A stretch of 64,000 nt of DNA, taken from contig NZ_JABBNU010000001.1 in assembly GCF_012926615.1 (NCBI RefSeq), positions 512,633 through 576,632 of the forward strand. The letters are read 5' to 3'. The position numbers and the translations under genes were made by a program. How positions within the stretch are numbered: the first letter of the stretch is position 1; the number at the start of each line of letters is the position of its first letter. Below the pieces are notes generated by a model. The model made no database searches. It was not told where the DNA came from and saw only the letters and a program-made list of their open reading frames with translations. This document shows positions 17,855-26,661 of this stretch, piece by piece. This stretch comes from Marinigracilibium pacificum (GTDB taxonomy: Bacteria > Bacteroidota > Bacteroidia > Cytophagales > Cyclobacteriaceae).

Positions 17855-20503
17855 ATGGAGAGAACTAAAATTCTATTCCGCGGGATTCTTTTATTAATCT
17901 TATTTGGGACTGCCTTTCAAATGGTAGCTCAAACTTCACCCGCATCTAGACAAACAGCTCAAACTTATACTTCGAAAACTGTAGCGCCTGGTGAGTCATT
18001 TGGCTACTGGCAATATCTACCGGAGAATTATACCAATTCTGGTGAGAAAGTTCCGTTGGTAATATTTTTACACGGAATGGGAGAGAAGGGTTCAGATCTT
18101 AATTTGGTATTGAGAAATGGTCCTCCTAAAATGGTAAAAAATGGAAGAAACTTTCCATTCGTTTTAATTTCACCTCAAGCTCGTTATCCATGGGACTGGT
18201 CTCCGGACTTCCTTGACGAAATGGTAAATGAAATGATCAATAAATACAATATTGATACTGACAGAGTTTACCTAACTGGTCTTAGCATGGGTGGTAACGG
18301 TGTTTGGGATTACGCTGCAACAAGCAATTATTCTGATAAACTAGCTGCTATCGTTCCGATTGCAGGTTGGATGACAAAAGACGGATGTAATCTTAAAAAC
18401 TTGCCTATGTGGGCATTTACAGGAGAGTACGATGGTCCTGGTTCACCTAATACAGGTACAGAGAAAGCAGTTGCTGCTTATTTAAAGTGTGTTTCTAATC
18501 CTACACCAGAGCCAATTTTAACGGTATATCCTGGTACAGGTCACAATGCATGGGATAAAGCTTATGGTGATAACAACATGTGGAACTGGATGCTTGCTCA
18601 GAAAAGAGGAACAACAGGAGGGGGAGGAACTCCGCCATCTTCTGGAACTCCAACTGTATCAGCTCCAGCAGATAAAACAATAACATTACCTACTAATAGC
18701 ATTTCTTTAACTGCAACAGCAGGTCACACGGCCGGAAAGTCTGTAACTGTAAAATGGAGTAAACTTTCAGGCGGTGCTGCAACATTGAGCGGTGTTAACA
18801 CTAAGACTCTTAATGTTTCAGGAATGGTTAAAGGTTCATATAAATTTGAAGTAGTAGCAACTGATGGTGCTGGTCAGACAGCAAAAGATCAGGTAATTGT
18901 AATAATTAATGATCAGGTTACTAACCAGCCTCCAACTGTAAGCCTTGGTGCTGATAAAACAATTACGCTTCCTACGAACTCAATTAAATTGACTTCTAAT
19001 GCGTCAGACCCTGAAGGTGGAGCATTAACTTACTCTTGGCAAAAGCTAATGGGACCAGCTGCTACATTAAGCGGAACTAAAAGCTCAGCTTTAAGCTTAT
19101 CAAATATGGTTGAAGGTACTTATAAGTTTAGGTTGACTGTATATGATAATCAAGGAGACATGGCAAATGATGATATCTTTGTATATGTTAAGCCAAATAC
19201 AGGTGGAACTAACCCGGCTCCTGCAGGACAATTCACTTACAACTATTATGAAGGAAATTATAGCAGCCTACCTGATTTTTCAAGGTTGACTCCTAAGAAA
19301 ACAGGTGAGGCAACAGATATAAACTTATCATACGCTGTAGCAAGCAATACATTCCTACTTGAATTTATAGGAAGCATAACAGTTCCAACAGCAGGTGAGT
19401 ATACTTTCTATCTGACTTCAGATGACGGATCTAAATTAAAGATCAATAACAATGTAGTGATAAACAATGACGGTCTGCATGCAGCAGTAACTAAGCAAGT
19501 AAAAGTAAATATGACTACTGCAGCTACTCCATTCGTTCTTGAGTACATGCAAAACTGGGGAGGCAAAGAACTTAAATTAGAAGTTGCAGGTCCTGGTATC
19601 TCTAGAAGAGTTGTTCCTTCATCTTGGTTTACAGGAAGTACTGATCCTGGTACTACTGACCCAGGTTCTGGAAGTGGTGAAGTAAGCGCAGTAATGAACG
19701 TTAACTTAACTCATATGACAACTGACATTAACGGGTGGAATTCTACAAAGACATATCCTGATGCTAATGTAGTTTCTAAAGCACTTAAGACTACTTCTGG
19801 AGCTAGCACAAGTGTTAAAATTAAAGTAGGCACTGGTTGGAGATCTGCTTCTGCAAACGGAATGACTACAAACAATACTGATGATATTCTACCTGATAAT
19901 GTAATGAAGACATTCTATTACGCAATGCCAGGTGATAAAGCACAAATAATTGTAACTGGATTAGACAAGTCATTAACTTATAATCTGAACCTGTTTGGTA
20001 GCCGTAGTGGAGGTGGAGACAGAACAACAGTATTCTCTGCTGGTGGTAAGTCAGGAAAACTTCAGGCTTCTAACAATACTAGCAGCTGGGTTTCTCTTAA
20101 AGACTTGACTCCTGATGCAAACGGTCAGATTGTGTTAACAGTTCAAACAGCTTCTGGTTCAATGTACGCATACCTTAATGCAATGATCATTGAAGAAATC
20201 GGCGGAACTGCTAGTGCTTCTGCAATGACATCTTCAGCTGCAATCTCAGGAATTAATCCTTACCCTAATCCATTCACTGATTATATCAACGTTGGGTTTG
20301 CAGAAGGAAAAAGTGGAGAAGCAAATGTAGAAATCATTGACGCAAACGGAACTGTATATTTTCAAAACTCATATCAGGTAACTGAATCAATGACTGAGTT
20401 CAGAGTAGAGCTTGTATCAGCTAACATCCCTACTGGTACATACTATATCAAAGTGACCGGAGCTGGATTTGATGGAGCACCTGTAAGAATATTAAAAAAT
20501 TAA
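17855..20503 (+). CDS. Secreted esterase with PKD/REJ-like and PA14 domains, T9SS type A
   Basis: The 882-residue protein has a signal peptide (cleavage near VAQ, residue 26) and an alpha/beta-hydrolase domain (about 45-250) with GLSMGG (S144), D193 and H230 as the likely triad, as in secreted feruloyl/acetyl-xylan-type and LpqC-like esterases. Two PKD/REJ-like repeats follow (about 265-450, each with the ADKTITLPTNSI start), then a PA14-like domain (about 455-600, SDDGSKLKINN), a beta domain, and a type A T9SS sorting domain (INPYPNPF to ILKN, about 797-882). It should reach the cell surface. The esterase domain is strikingly like that of the 1752-residue protein at 45254-50512. Deacylation of the O-acylated polysaccharide is a reasonable guess. 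Confidence 0.88.
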   Translation: MERTKILFRGILLLILFGTAFQMVAQTSPASRQTAQTYTSKTVAPGESFGYWQYLPENYTNSGEKVPLVIFLHGMGEKGSDLNLVLRNGPPKMVKNGRNFPFVLISPQARYPWDWSPDFLDEMVNEMINKYNIDTDRVYLTGLSMGGNGVWDYAATSNYSDKLAAIVPIAGWMTKDGCNLKNLPMWAFTGEYDGPGSPNTGTEKAVAAYLKCVSNPTPEPILTVYPGTGHNAWDKAYGDNNMWNWMLAQKRGTTGGGGTPPSSGTPTVSAPADKTITLPTNSISLTATAGHTAGKSVTVKWSKLSGGAATLSGVNTKTLNVSGMVKGSYKFEVVATDGAGQTAKDQVIVIINDQVTNQPPTVSLGADKTITLPTNSIKLTSNASDPEGGALTYSWQKLMGPAATLSGTKSSALSLSNMVEGTYKFRLTVYDNQGDMANDDIFVYVKPNTGGTNPAPAGQFTYNYYEGNYSSLPDFSRLTPKKTGEATDINLSYAVASNTFLLEFIGSITVPTAGEYTFYLTSDDGSKLKINNNVVINNDGLHAAVTKQVKVNMTTAATPFVLEYMQNWGGKELKLEVAGPGISRRVVPSSWFTGSTDPGTTDPGSGSGEVSAVMNVNLTHMTTDINGWNSTKTYPDANVVSKALKTTSGASTSVKIKVGTGWRSASANGMTTNNTDDILPDNVMKTFYYAMPGDKAQIIVTGLDKSLTYNLNLFGSRSGGGDRTTVFSAGGKSGKLQASNNTSSWVSLKDLTPDANGQIVLTVQTASGSMYAYLNAMIIEEIGGTASASAMTSSAAISGINPYPNPFTDYINVGFAEGKSGEANVEIIDANGTVYFQNSYQVTESMTEFRVELVSANIPTGTYYIKVTGAGFDGAPVRILKN

Positions 20504-20524
20504 GAGGGGATAGTAGTATGTGGG

Positions 20525-20557
20525 AAAAGCCGGGCAGCATTGTCCGGCTTTTTTTAT
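20525..20557. terminator. Intrinsic terminator between convergent genes
   Basis: AAAAGCCGG (20525-20533) pairs with CCGGCTTTT (20544-20552), followed by a T run. It ends the esterase transcript. The A run on the left arm lets it also serve the minus-strand acylation operon, whose last stop codon lies at its edge. Confidence 0.85.
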
Positions 20558-21468
20558 TTTGTTTCTTCAATCATTTTCACTACATCTTCAGTAAATAAAG
20601 GAACACCATTTTTATTTAAATGATCTTCATCTACGAAAAGATCAAATTTCAAATTGTACTTGTCTCCAAAGTTGTAAAACTTCACTCCTTTATTATTAAG
20701 GTATTCTTTGAAATCCTCTATTCCTTTATAATACTCACTATCTGTTTTTGCATTTGCAAACGGACAAACAAATACTACAAGTTCAATATTGTTAGAATTG
20801 CAAAGCTCAATTATCTTGTTCAGATAATACATTTTTCCTGATGTATCAAAATTGTATTCGAACAGGTCCTGTGTACCATGATATTCGGTTGACTCATAGA
20901 TCTTTGATCCATAGCTATCATAATCAGGCTTTTTGAAATGAAATAGGCTATTGGCCAATTGGTGTAACCCCCATGTGGTGTTTTGCTCTGCGTACCTTAT
21001 AAAAGGAATAAAGCGGTACAATTGCCATTTTAATCCAAAACGTGAATAGTGCTCATACACTTCTTTTTCTTTGTAATAAGGAAAAAAACGAGGATATGAA
21101 AACTGTCCAACCACCTCTGTATCTGCTTCCCAGTTATCGACATTTAAATAAAGAGTTTTGATCTTATTCCCTCTTTTCAAAAACATTTCCAGCATCAGGG
21201 CATGAGTTGGTGTGGTACTTCCATCCAAAGAAATATTTATTCCTTTTAAGTTTGTATCCTCTACAACCTTTTTTGTATCAATACAGGTATATGGTCTACT
21301 ACTACCGTGAATAGCAAAATCATACTCATTATTTTCCGTATTGTTTAGCCACTGTGTTTTATAATATGTTCCTTGTTGATAGATCGATGTAAATGCAAAG
21401 TCTAAAAACCAGAATACAGCATAAACCAGTACGAAGAATATTAATAGATTTTTAAATAATCTTTTCAT
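20554..21468 (-). CDS. SGNH-hydrolase-like O-acylation partner of MBOAT
   Basis: The 304-residue protein has one N-terminal membrane helix and an extracytoplasmic SGNH-like domain. IHGSSR (53-58) supplies the candidate Ser nucleophile, and DEDHLNKNG near the C-terminus the Asp/His pair. Such proteins take acyl groups passed by an MBOAT protein and place them on polysaccharide, like AlgJ/AlgX or PatB with their MBOAT partners. The chosen start (MKRLFKN) lies one base after the MBOAT stop (TGA-T-ATG on the minus strand). An in-frame upstream ATG at 21516 would overlap the MBOAT gene and add a poorly fitting N-terminus. Confidence 0.8.
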   Translation of the reverse strand: MKRLFKNLLIFFVLVYAVFWFLDFAFTSIYQQGTYYKTQWLNNTENNEYDFAIHGSSRPYTCIDTKKVVEDTNLKGINISLDGSTTPTHALMLEMFLKRGNKIKTLYLNVDNWEADTEVVGQFSYPRFFPYYKEKEVYEHYSRFGLKWQLYRFIPFIRYAEQNTTWGLHQLANSLFHFKKPDYDSYGSKIYESTEYHGTQDLFEYNFDTSGKMYYLNKIIELCNSNNIELVVFVCPFANAKTDSEYYKGIEDFKEYLNNKGVKFYNFGDKYNLKFDLFVDEDHLNKNGVPLFTEDVVKMIEETK

Positions 21469-21469
21469 A

Positions 21470-22894
21470 TCAGAATTGGAAATAGATGAAGTCGCTTGGA
21501 TCAACAAAGACTCCAAATAATGCGATAATTATTAATAAAAGTATATATCCTGACCACCTGATCCATCTATGTCTATTGAATATTTCAATTCCCTTTTTCC
21601 ATTGCATTAATAATTCAAATGAAAGTAGCATTATGATTAATGGAAAACCAATTGCCATATTATAAAGGTCTTTTGTTTCTATCCTTTTAATTTCTCCAAC
21701 AATATTAGCTTTCCAGTTAAGCATGTTATTAATTATGTCTATCGCCTCATTGAAACCTGAGGCTCTGAAGAAAATCCAGGCAAACATTACCAGAAGAATT
21801 GTATATGTCCTTTGAACCCCCGATGGAAATTTAAATGAAAAAAGTGGTTTTGCACTGTGGTAACTTTCTATCGAAACAGCTAGACCATGTATCAAGCCCC
21901 ATATTACGAATGTCCAGGCAGCTCCGTGCCATATGCCTGACACGACAAATGTAACAAACAGATTAAATATCCACCTGAACATTGATACCCTGTTTCCTCC
22001 TAGTGGAATATATACATAGTCTCTAAACCATGTTGAAAGAGAGATGTGCCACCTTGCCCAAAACTCTTTAATAGATTTACTAAAATAAGGAGTTCTAAAG
22101 TTGGTCATTAAGTCAACATTGATAATTCTTGCTGCACCAATGGCAATATCAGAATAACCACTAAAGTCACAGTAAATCTGAAATGTGAAGAAGATTGTAG
22201 CAATTATTGGCCAAGGCCCATGAAATTGATCAGGATTATCATAAACGAGGTTAACAAAAAAGGCTAGTCTATCAGCTACAACCACCTTTTTAAACATACC
22301 CCAAAGCATTTGCCTTAAACCTAATACTATGTTTTCATACTTAAAGCCCTTGAGCTCGCGTAGCTGCCCAAGTAGATTTTGAGGTCGTTCAATTGGTCCT
22401 GCTACTAACTGAGGGAAGAAGCTCACATATAAGGCAAAAATGCCAAAATTCTTTTCAGCATGTGTCCTTTTCATAAACACTTCAATAGTATATGAAAGGG
22501 TCTGGAATGTATAAAATGAAATACCCACAGGTAAAATTACATCGGCATACGGTAAGCTATAGCTGGAGCCGAATGCTGAAAATGCTAAATTGATATTATC
22601 CAGAAAGAAATTATAATACTTAAAATAGAATAGCAGCCCCAGATTTACAGCCAAACTTATAAATAATAGTAGCTTTCTTTTACGCTCATTTGCAGATGAC
22701 TCGATAGCCATTGCAACAAAATAATCAACAAATGTACTTAGTATTATTAGGCCGATATATTCCCATTTCCACATCATGTAGAAATAGTAACTGGCAACTA
22801 GTAATAAAACCCATTTTACAGCTTTTGGGAGCATGAAAAACAGGCTTACAACGACCGGAAAGAAGATCAAAAAATGGATCGAATTAAAAAGCAT
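21470..22894 (-). CDS. MBOAT-family O-acyltransferase
   Basis: The 474-residue, roughly 11-helix protein is of the AlgI/PatA/DltB type. Its family blocks include LVAGPIERPQ, YCDFSGYSDIAIG, FWARWHISLSTWFRDYVYIPLGGNR and SGIWHGAAWTF, the last holding the catalytic histidine. It moves an acyl group, usually acetyl, across the inner membrane to the SGNH partner encoded one base downstream. It lies five bases after the sulfotransferase gene, so all three minus-strand genes form one operon of polysaccharide decoration. Confidence 0.93.
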   Translation of the reverse strand: MLFNSIHFLIFFPVVVSLFFMLPKAVKWVLLLVASYYFYMMWKWEYIGLIILSTFVDYFVAMAIESSANERKRKLLLFISLAVNLGLLFYFKYYNFFLDNINLAFSAFGSSYSLPYADVILPVGISFYTFQTLSYTIEVFMKRTHAEKNFGIFALYVSFFPQLVAGPIERPQNLLGQLRELKGFKYENIVLGLRQMLWGMFKKVVVADRLAFFVNLVYDNPDQFHGPWPIIATIFFTFQIYCDFSGYSDIAIGAARIINVDLMTNFRTPYFSKSIKEFWARWHISLSTWFRDYVYIPLGGNRVSMFRWIFNLFVTFVVSGIWHGAAWTFVIWGLIHGLAVSIESYHSAKPLFSFKFPSGVQRTYTILLVMFAWIFFRASGFNEAIDIINNMLNWKANIVGEIKRIETKDLYNMAIGFPLIIMLLSFELLMQWKKGIEIFNRHRWIRWSGYILLLIIIALFGVFVDPSDFIYFQF

Positions 22895-22899
22895 ATTAG

Positions 22900-23835
22900 T
22901 TATTTTAGCCAGTGAGACAGATCTCTATTGATCAGATCCTGGAATTTTAAAGTGTCTTCGTAGTAAATATCAAAAGTTAATTTTTTTTCTATTTCCGGGT
23001 CAATTTTTGGTCTTTCAAGATTTTTCCCTCTCAACTTATTCAGTCCTTTTTGAATTACCAGGTTTTCTTTTAGTTTATTAAAAACCCCCGGCATGGCAGA
23101 TTTGACAGATTTAAATATTACACTGTCTGTTCCATATAGTTTATCAAGAGCTTTATTTTTAACAAAGCCTGATTGATTAAATCTGATACTAACATCAGGA
23201 GTAAAAGATTCATCAACACCTACAAATGAGTATAATTCTCGAATTACTTTTTCTGGTTCCTTTTTCAAATCATCATAAAGAAAGATTTTAATCTGATCTT
23301 CATTAAATAATTTAAAATACCTGGAAAGATGTTTATAATAAAACCCTTCCTTAACCAAATCATTTCTTAACCACCAGATACTATTTTTGTCTAAAACCTT
23401 ATCAAATGATGATCCCATAAGGTTGTTTTCTCTGGCCAAATGTAAGTATCTGCTATATAATCTTGATGATGGCTTCCTGAATATAGCTATAATTTTTACA
23501 TCCGGGATGTATTTTTTTATATTCGAAGGTGCTTTATCTCCATAAAGATACATCGTTGATGACTCGCCCTTTTTTTGCCCTTCTTTAGCTGGTTCAAAAA
23601 GTTTATTATATTCTTCAAGATTAGTTACAGCCCACGGAAAGTCATAAAGTTTATAAGGATCTTTTTCCGGAGGAACAATATCCTCTCCTTCCAAAGCAAA
23701 AAAGTATGGCTCTTTTATCTTACTCATATAAATATCAGGATGTTGATCCAAATAGTTATGTAAGGAGGTTGTTCCCGACTTACCGGCTCCGATAAGTAAA
23801 AAGTCTGGGAAAAGTTTTTTTGTGTTTACAGACAT
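22900..23835 (-). CDS. PAPS-dependent carbohydrate sulfotransferase
   Basis: The 311-residue protein shows the 5'-phosphosulfate-binding loop GAGKSGTTSLHNYL (16-29) and the 3'-phosphate-binding segment IIAIFRKPSSRLYSRY, the pattern of heparan-sulfate-type sulfotransferases. No membrane segment is evident, so it likely acts in the cytosol on lipid-linked or nucleotide-linked sugar. It is the first gene of a minus-strand operon with MBOAT and SGNH genes. This suggests that the polysaccharide is both sulfated and acylated. PAPS synthesis genes are not in the window. Confidence 0.85.
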   Translation of the reverse strand: MSVNTKKLFPDFLLIGAGKSGTTSLHNYLDQHPDIYMSKIKEPYFFALEGEDIVPPEKDPYKLYDFPWAVTNLEEYNKLFEPAKEGQKKGESSTMYLYGDKAPSNIKKYIPDVKIIAIFRKPSSRLYSRYLHLARENNLMGSSFDKVLDKNSIWWLRNDLVKEGFYYKHLSRYFKLFNEDQIKIFLYDDLKKEPEKVIRELYSFVGVDESFTPDVSIRFNQSGFVKNKALDKLYGTDSVIFKSVKSAMPGVFNKLKENLVIQKGLNKLRGKNLERPKIDPEIEKKLTFDIYYEDTLKFQDLINRDLSHWLK

Positions 23836-23985
23836 ATTTAAAACAATAATATGACGAAAGTTTTATTAAATTGGATAATAGTGATAATTTAGTGTCGATT
23901 TAAAAATCTAAATTACTACCAGATCGGGTTATTAGCAAAATAAATCAACTTTTTCAATATATATTTATATATTATAATTTTTTAG

Positions 23986-25317
23986 ATGTCGGGTTCGGAT
24001 AAAAAATATTGGGTAAAATCAGGGAGCTATACTTTAATGCAAAGGGTTGCAATGACCTTTTTTGGCTTATTAAGTTTCATTTTACTTATTAGACTGCTAC
24101 CAAAATATGATTATGGTATTTGGGTACTTTTTGTATCTCTGACTTCAATCCTTGAGGTAATTAGAAATGGATTTATAAGAAATCCGCTGGTTAAGCATGT
24201 AACTAGTCATGATAAATCTGAATATGATGAAATATGTTCAGCTTCCTGGGTGTTAAATTTGGGTTATACCGTACTGGTTACTTTATTGATTTTGGTATTC
24301 AGATTTCCTTTAGAGTCATTATGGAATGCTAGCGGGCTTTCTGAGATATTGATGATCTATTTGATTACAAATTTTCTTCTTATTCCTTTTTCGCAATTCG
24401 AATATATTAACCAAAGTAACTTTGATTTCAGGGGGACATTCTGGATATATTTTATAAAACAAGGTTTTTTCTTTTGCTATGTTTGTTTTTGTTGGATTAA
24501 AGGAGTGGAAGTTTCCTTGATAAATCTTGCCATGGCACAATCATTTGGTGTTTTATTAGCGGCTCTTGTGGGGTATATATTCAGCAGGCAGTTTTTAAAT
24601 AAAAGATTTATTATTTCTAAAACATGGTTGGGTAATTTATTTCATTTTGGAAAGTACACGCTAGGTACAAATATTAGTACCATGTTATTTAAAAATACTG
24701 ATAAGTGGATGCTTGGTTCTATGATGTCTCCTGCAATGGTAGCGCTTTATGAACCTGCAGTAAAAATAAGTAGCCTTGTTGAAATCCCTACTATGAGTAT
24801 TGCAACGGTGCTTTTTCCACAAGCATCAAAGAGAATAAAGGAGGAAGGAGTAAAAGCTGTAGCACCATTATATGAAAAATCTGTAGGCTTGATTTTAGCA
24901 CTTATAATACCCCTGGTGATTTTTGTTTTAATATTCCCATACTTTGTAATTAAAATTCTTGCTGGTGCGGAGTATTTGGATACCGCTTTAGTTGTGCAGG
25001 TAACTATATTTTATGCTCTAATTGAACCTTTTGCTCGTCAGTTTGGAGTTGTTATGGATGCAACTGGTAGACCTAAAATTAATTTTTACTTTATCGTTTT
25101 GGGAGCTGCTCTCAATGTGATTTTCAATTATATATTTATTTCAAAATTCGGACTGGTAGGAGCTGCTTATGGAACACTAACTTCTTTAGCAGTCGGATTA
25201 TTCCTTAATCAAATGTATCTTAGTAAGAAGTTGAGTGTTAGTTTTTTAAGGGTACTTAAGGAATGTTTTAATTTTTATCGAAAAGGGCTGTTAATGTCAG
25301 CCAGATACGTAAGATGA
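23986..25317 (+). CDS. Polysaccharide flippase, Wzx/MATE-like
   Basis: The 443-residue protein has about 12 membrane helices and the pattern of Wzx/RfbX oligosaccharide-unit flippases (LIRLLPKYDYGIWVLF near the N-terminus, KNTDKWMLGSMMSP mid-protein, AYGTLTSLAVG near the end). It should move the undecaprenyl-linked repeat unit to the periplasm for the polymerase at 26662. It overlaps the next glycosyltransferase by four bases (ATGA) and starts a plus-strand run of flippase, glycosyltransferase, polymerase and TolC-like genes. Confidence 0.88.
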   Translation: MSGSDKKYWVKSGSYTLMQRVAMTFFGLLSFILLIRLLPKYDYGIWVLFVSLTSILEVIRNGFIRNPLVKHVTSHDKSEYDEICSASWVLNLGYTVLVTLLILVFRFPLESLWNASGLSEILMIYLITNFLLIPFSQFEYINQSNFDFRGTFWIYFIKQGFFFCYVCFCWIKGVEVSLINLAMAQSFGVLLAALVGYIFSRQFLNKRFIISKTWLGNLFHFGKYTLGTNISTMLFKNTDKWMLGSMMSPAMVALYEPAVKISSLVEIPTMSIATVLFPQASKRIKEEGVKAVAPLYEKSVGLILALIIPLVIFVLIFPYFVIKILAGAEYLDTALVVQVTIFYALIEPFARQFGVVMDATGRPKINFYFIVLGAALNVIFNYIFISKFGLVGAAYGTLTSLAVGLFLNQMYLSKKLSVSFLRVLKECFNFYRKGLLMSARYVR

Positions 25318-26564
25318 CCATGAATCAAGATATAACAACCAACGAAGATATAATAATCTTTACTTTATCTAGATGGGATTCACCAATCTCTTCTCCTTCA
25401 TTGGCTATTGCCAAAGAATTTGCTAAGAAGAACAGGGTTTTTTATGTTGATCATCCTTTTTCATATAAGGATTTGATAGGAAACTTCGATTCTTCTCAAA
25501 TAAAGCAAAGGATGAATACATGGTTTAAATCTGATACAAGATTTTCAAGACCTGAAAAACTACCGGAAAACTTAACTATCGTTACTCCAGGATTAACTGT
25601 TCCGATAAACTTTTTGCCTCAAGGTAAATTGTATGATTATTTTTCAAATTTGAATGATAAAATAATATTAAGGGCCATTACTGAAACTATTGAAAAGTTT
25701 GACATTAAAGATTTTATCTTTATAAATGCCTTTGATCCATTTTTCCTTCAAAAGTTACCGGAATCAATAAAACCTAAGGTATCAGTTTATCAGTCTATGG
25801 ACGATATATCACAGGTGGCATATACACATAAGCATGGTTCTCGACTTGAAAAGGAGACAATTGCCAATTATGATGTGACTTTGACTACAGGTAAAGAGCT
25901 TCATAAGATTAAAAATCAAGTAAAAGGGTCTGCCTATTATCATCCAAATGCTGCTGATTTGAAGCTTTTCAAAAGAAGTCTTGATCCTAACTTGATAAAG
26001 CCAAAAGACTGGCCAAAAGAAGCTACTGATAAAGTTGTTGGGTTTATAGGAAATATTGAAACACGGATGGATTATCAATTATTAGAAGGGGTAATTGATA
26101 GATTAAAAGATTATAAATTTATTTTTATTGGACCAACCGGAACTGATGAATATAAAACAATTGACTTATTTAATAAGAATAATGTTTTTTATCTTGGACC
26201 AAAAAAGATTGATGAATTGCCGGGGTATTTAAAATATATTGATGTTGCAATTATTCCGTTTAAGTGTAACACATTAACTAAAAGTATTTACCCTCTTAAG
26301 ATAAATGAGTATTTAGCAGCTGGTAAACCTGTTGTTGCAACAAGGTTTTCGGAAGATATACTGACTTTTTCTGAAGTTATTTCTTTCGGAAGCGATCCTG
26401 AAGAATTCGCTGAAAGTATAGTTTCAGAATATGTAAATAATAGCGAAAAGAGAGTGGAAGCCAGATTTAAGGTGGCAGAAAAAAACACCTGGGGAGCAAG
26501 AGTAACCCAGTTTTGGGATATTTTAAAATCTTATAAGAATAAGGGATATGAGCATGTTGGATAA
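25314..26564 (+). CDS. GT-B glycosyltransferase
   Basis: The 416-residue protein looks like a two-domain GT-B enzyme. The N-terminal half begins IIIFTLSRWDSPISSPS. The C-terminal half has VVGFIGNIETRMDYQLL, IGPTGTDEY, FYLGPKKIDELPGYLKYIDVAIIPF and KINEYLAAGKPVVATRF, the nucleotide-sugar-binding region of GT1/GT4-like enzymes. It probably adds a sugar to the lipid-linked repeat unit. Its ATGA start overlaps the flippase stop. A second ATG two codons later is an equally possible start. A short membrane-peptide frame overlaps its last 17 bases. Confidence 0.85.
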   Translation: MTMNQDITTNEDIIIFTLSRWDSPISSPSLAIAKEFAKKNRVFYVDHPFSYKDLIGNFDSSQIKQRMNTWFKSDTRFSRPEKLPENLTIVTPGLTVPINFLPQGKLYDYFSNLNDKIILRAITETIEKFDIKDFIFINAFDPFFLQKLPESIKPKVSVYQSMDDISQVAYTHKHGSRLEKETIANYDVTLTTGKELHKIKNQVKGSAYYHPNAADLKLFKRSLDPNLIKPKDWPKEATDKVVGFIGNIETRMDYQLLEGVIDRLKDYKFIFIGPTGTDEYKTIDLFNKNNVFYLGPKKIDELPGYLKYIDVAIIPFKCNTLTKSIYPLKINEYLAAGKPVVATRFSEDILTFSEVISFGSDPEEFAESIVSEYVNNSEKRVEARFKVAEKNTWGARVTQFWDILKSYKNKGYEHVG

Positions 26565-26658
26565 ATCCTGGATCAATGAAAAGATATTGAAATGGGTAGT
26601 TTTGATATTTTGTTTTGTTAGTACATATTTTTTCTTTCTAAAAATTGTGTTCTTATAA
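26548..26658 (+). CDS. Possible 36-residue single-helix membrane peptide
   Basis: An ATG at 26548, inside the last codons of the glycosyltransferase, opens a 36-codon frame ending with TAA at 26656-26658, three bases before the polymerase ATG. The peptide starts MSMLDKSWINEKILKW and continues as one strongly hydrophobic helix (about 17-36). The frame exactly fills the gap between two genes of one operon and reads as a plausible bitopic peptide. AT-rich DNA can produce such frames by chance, so the call is tentative. Confidence 0.4.
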   Translation: MSMLDKSWINEKILKWVVLIFCFVSTYFFFLKIVFL

Positions 26659-26661
26659 TTT

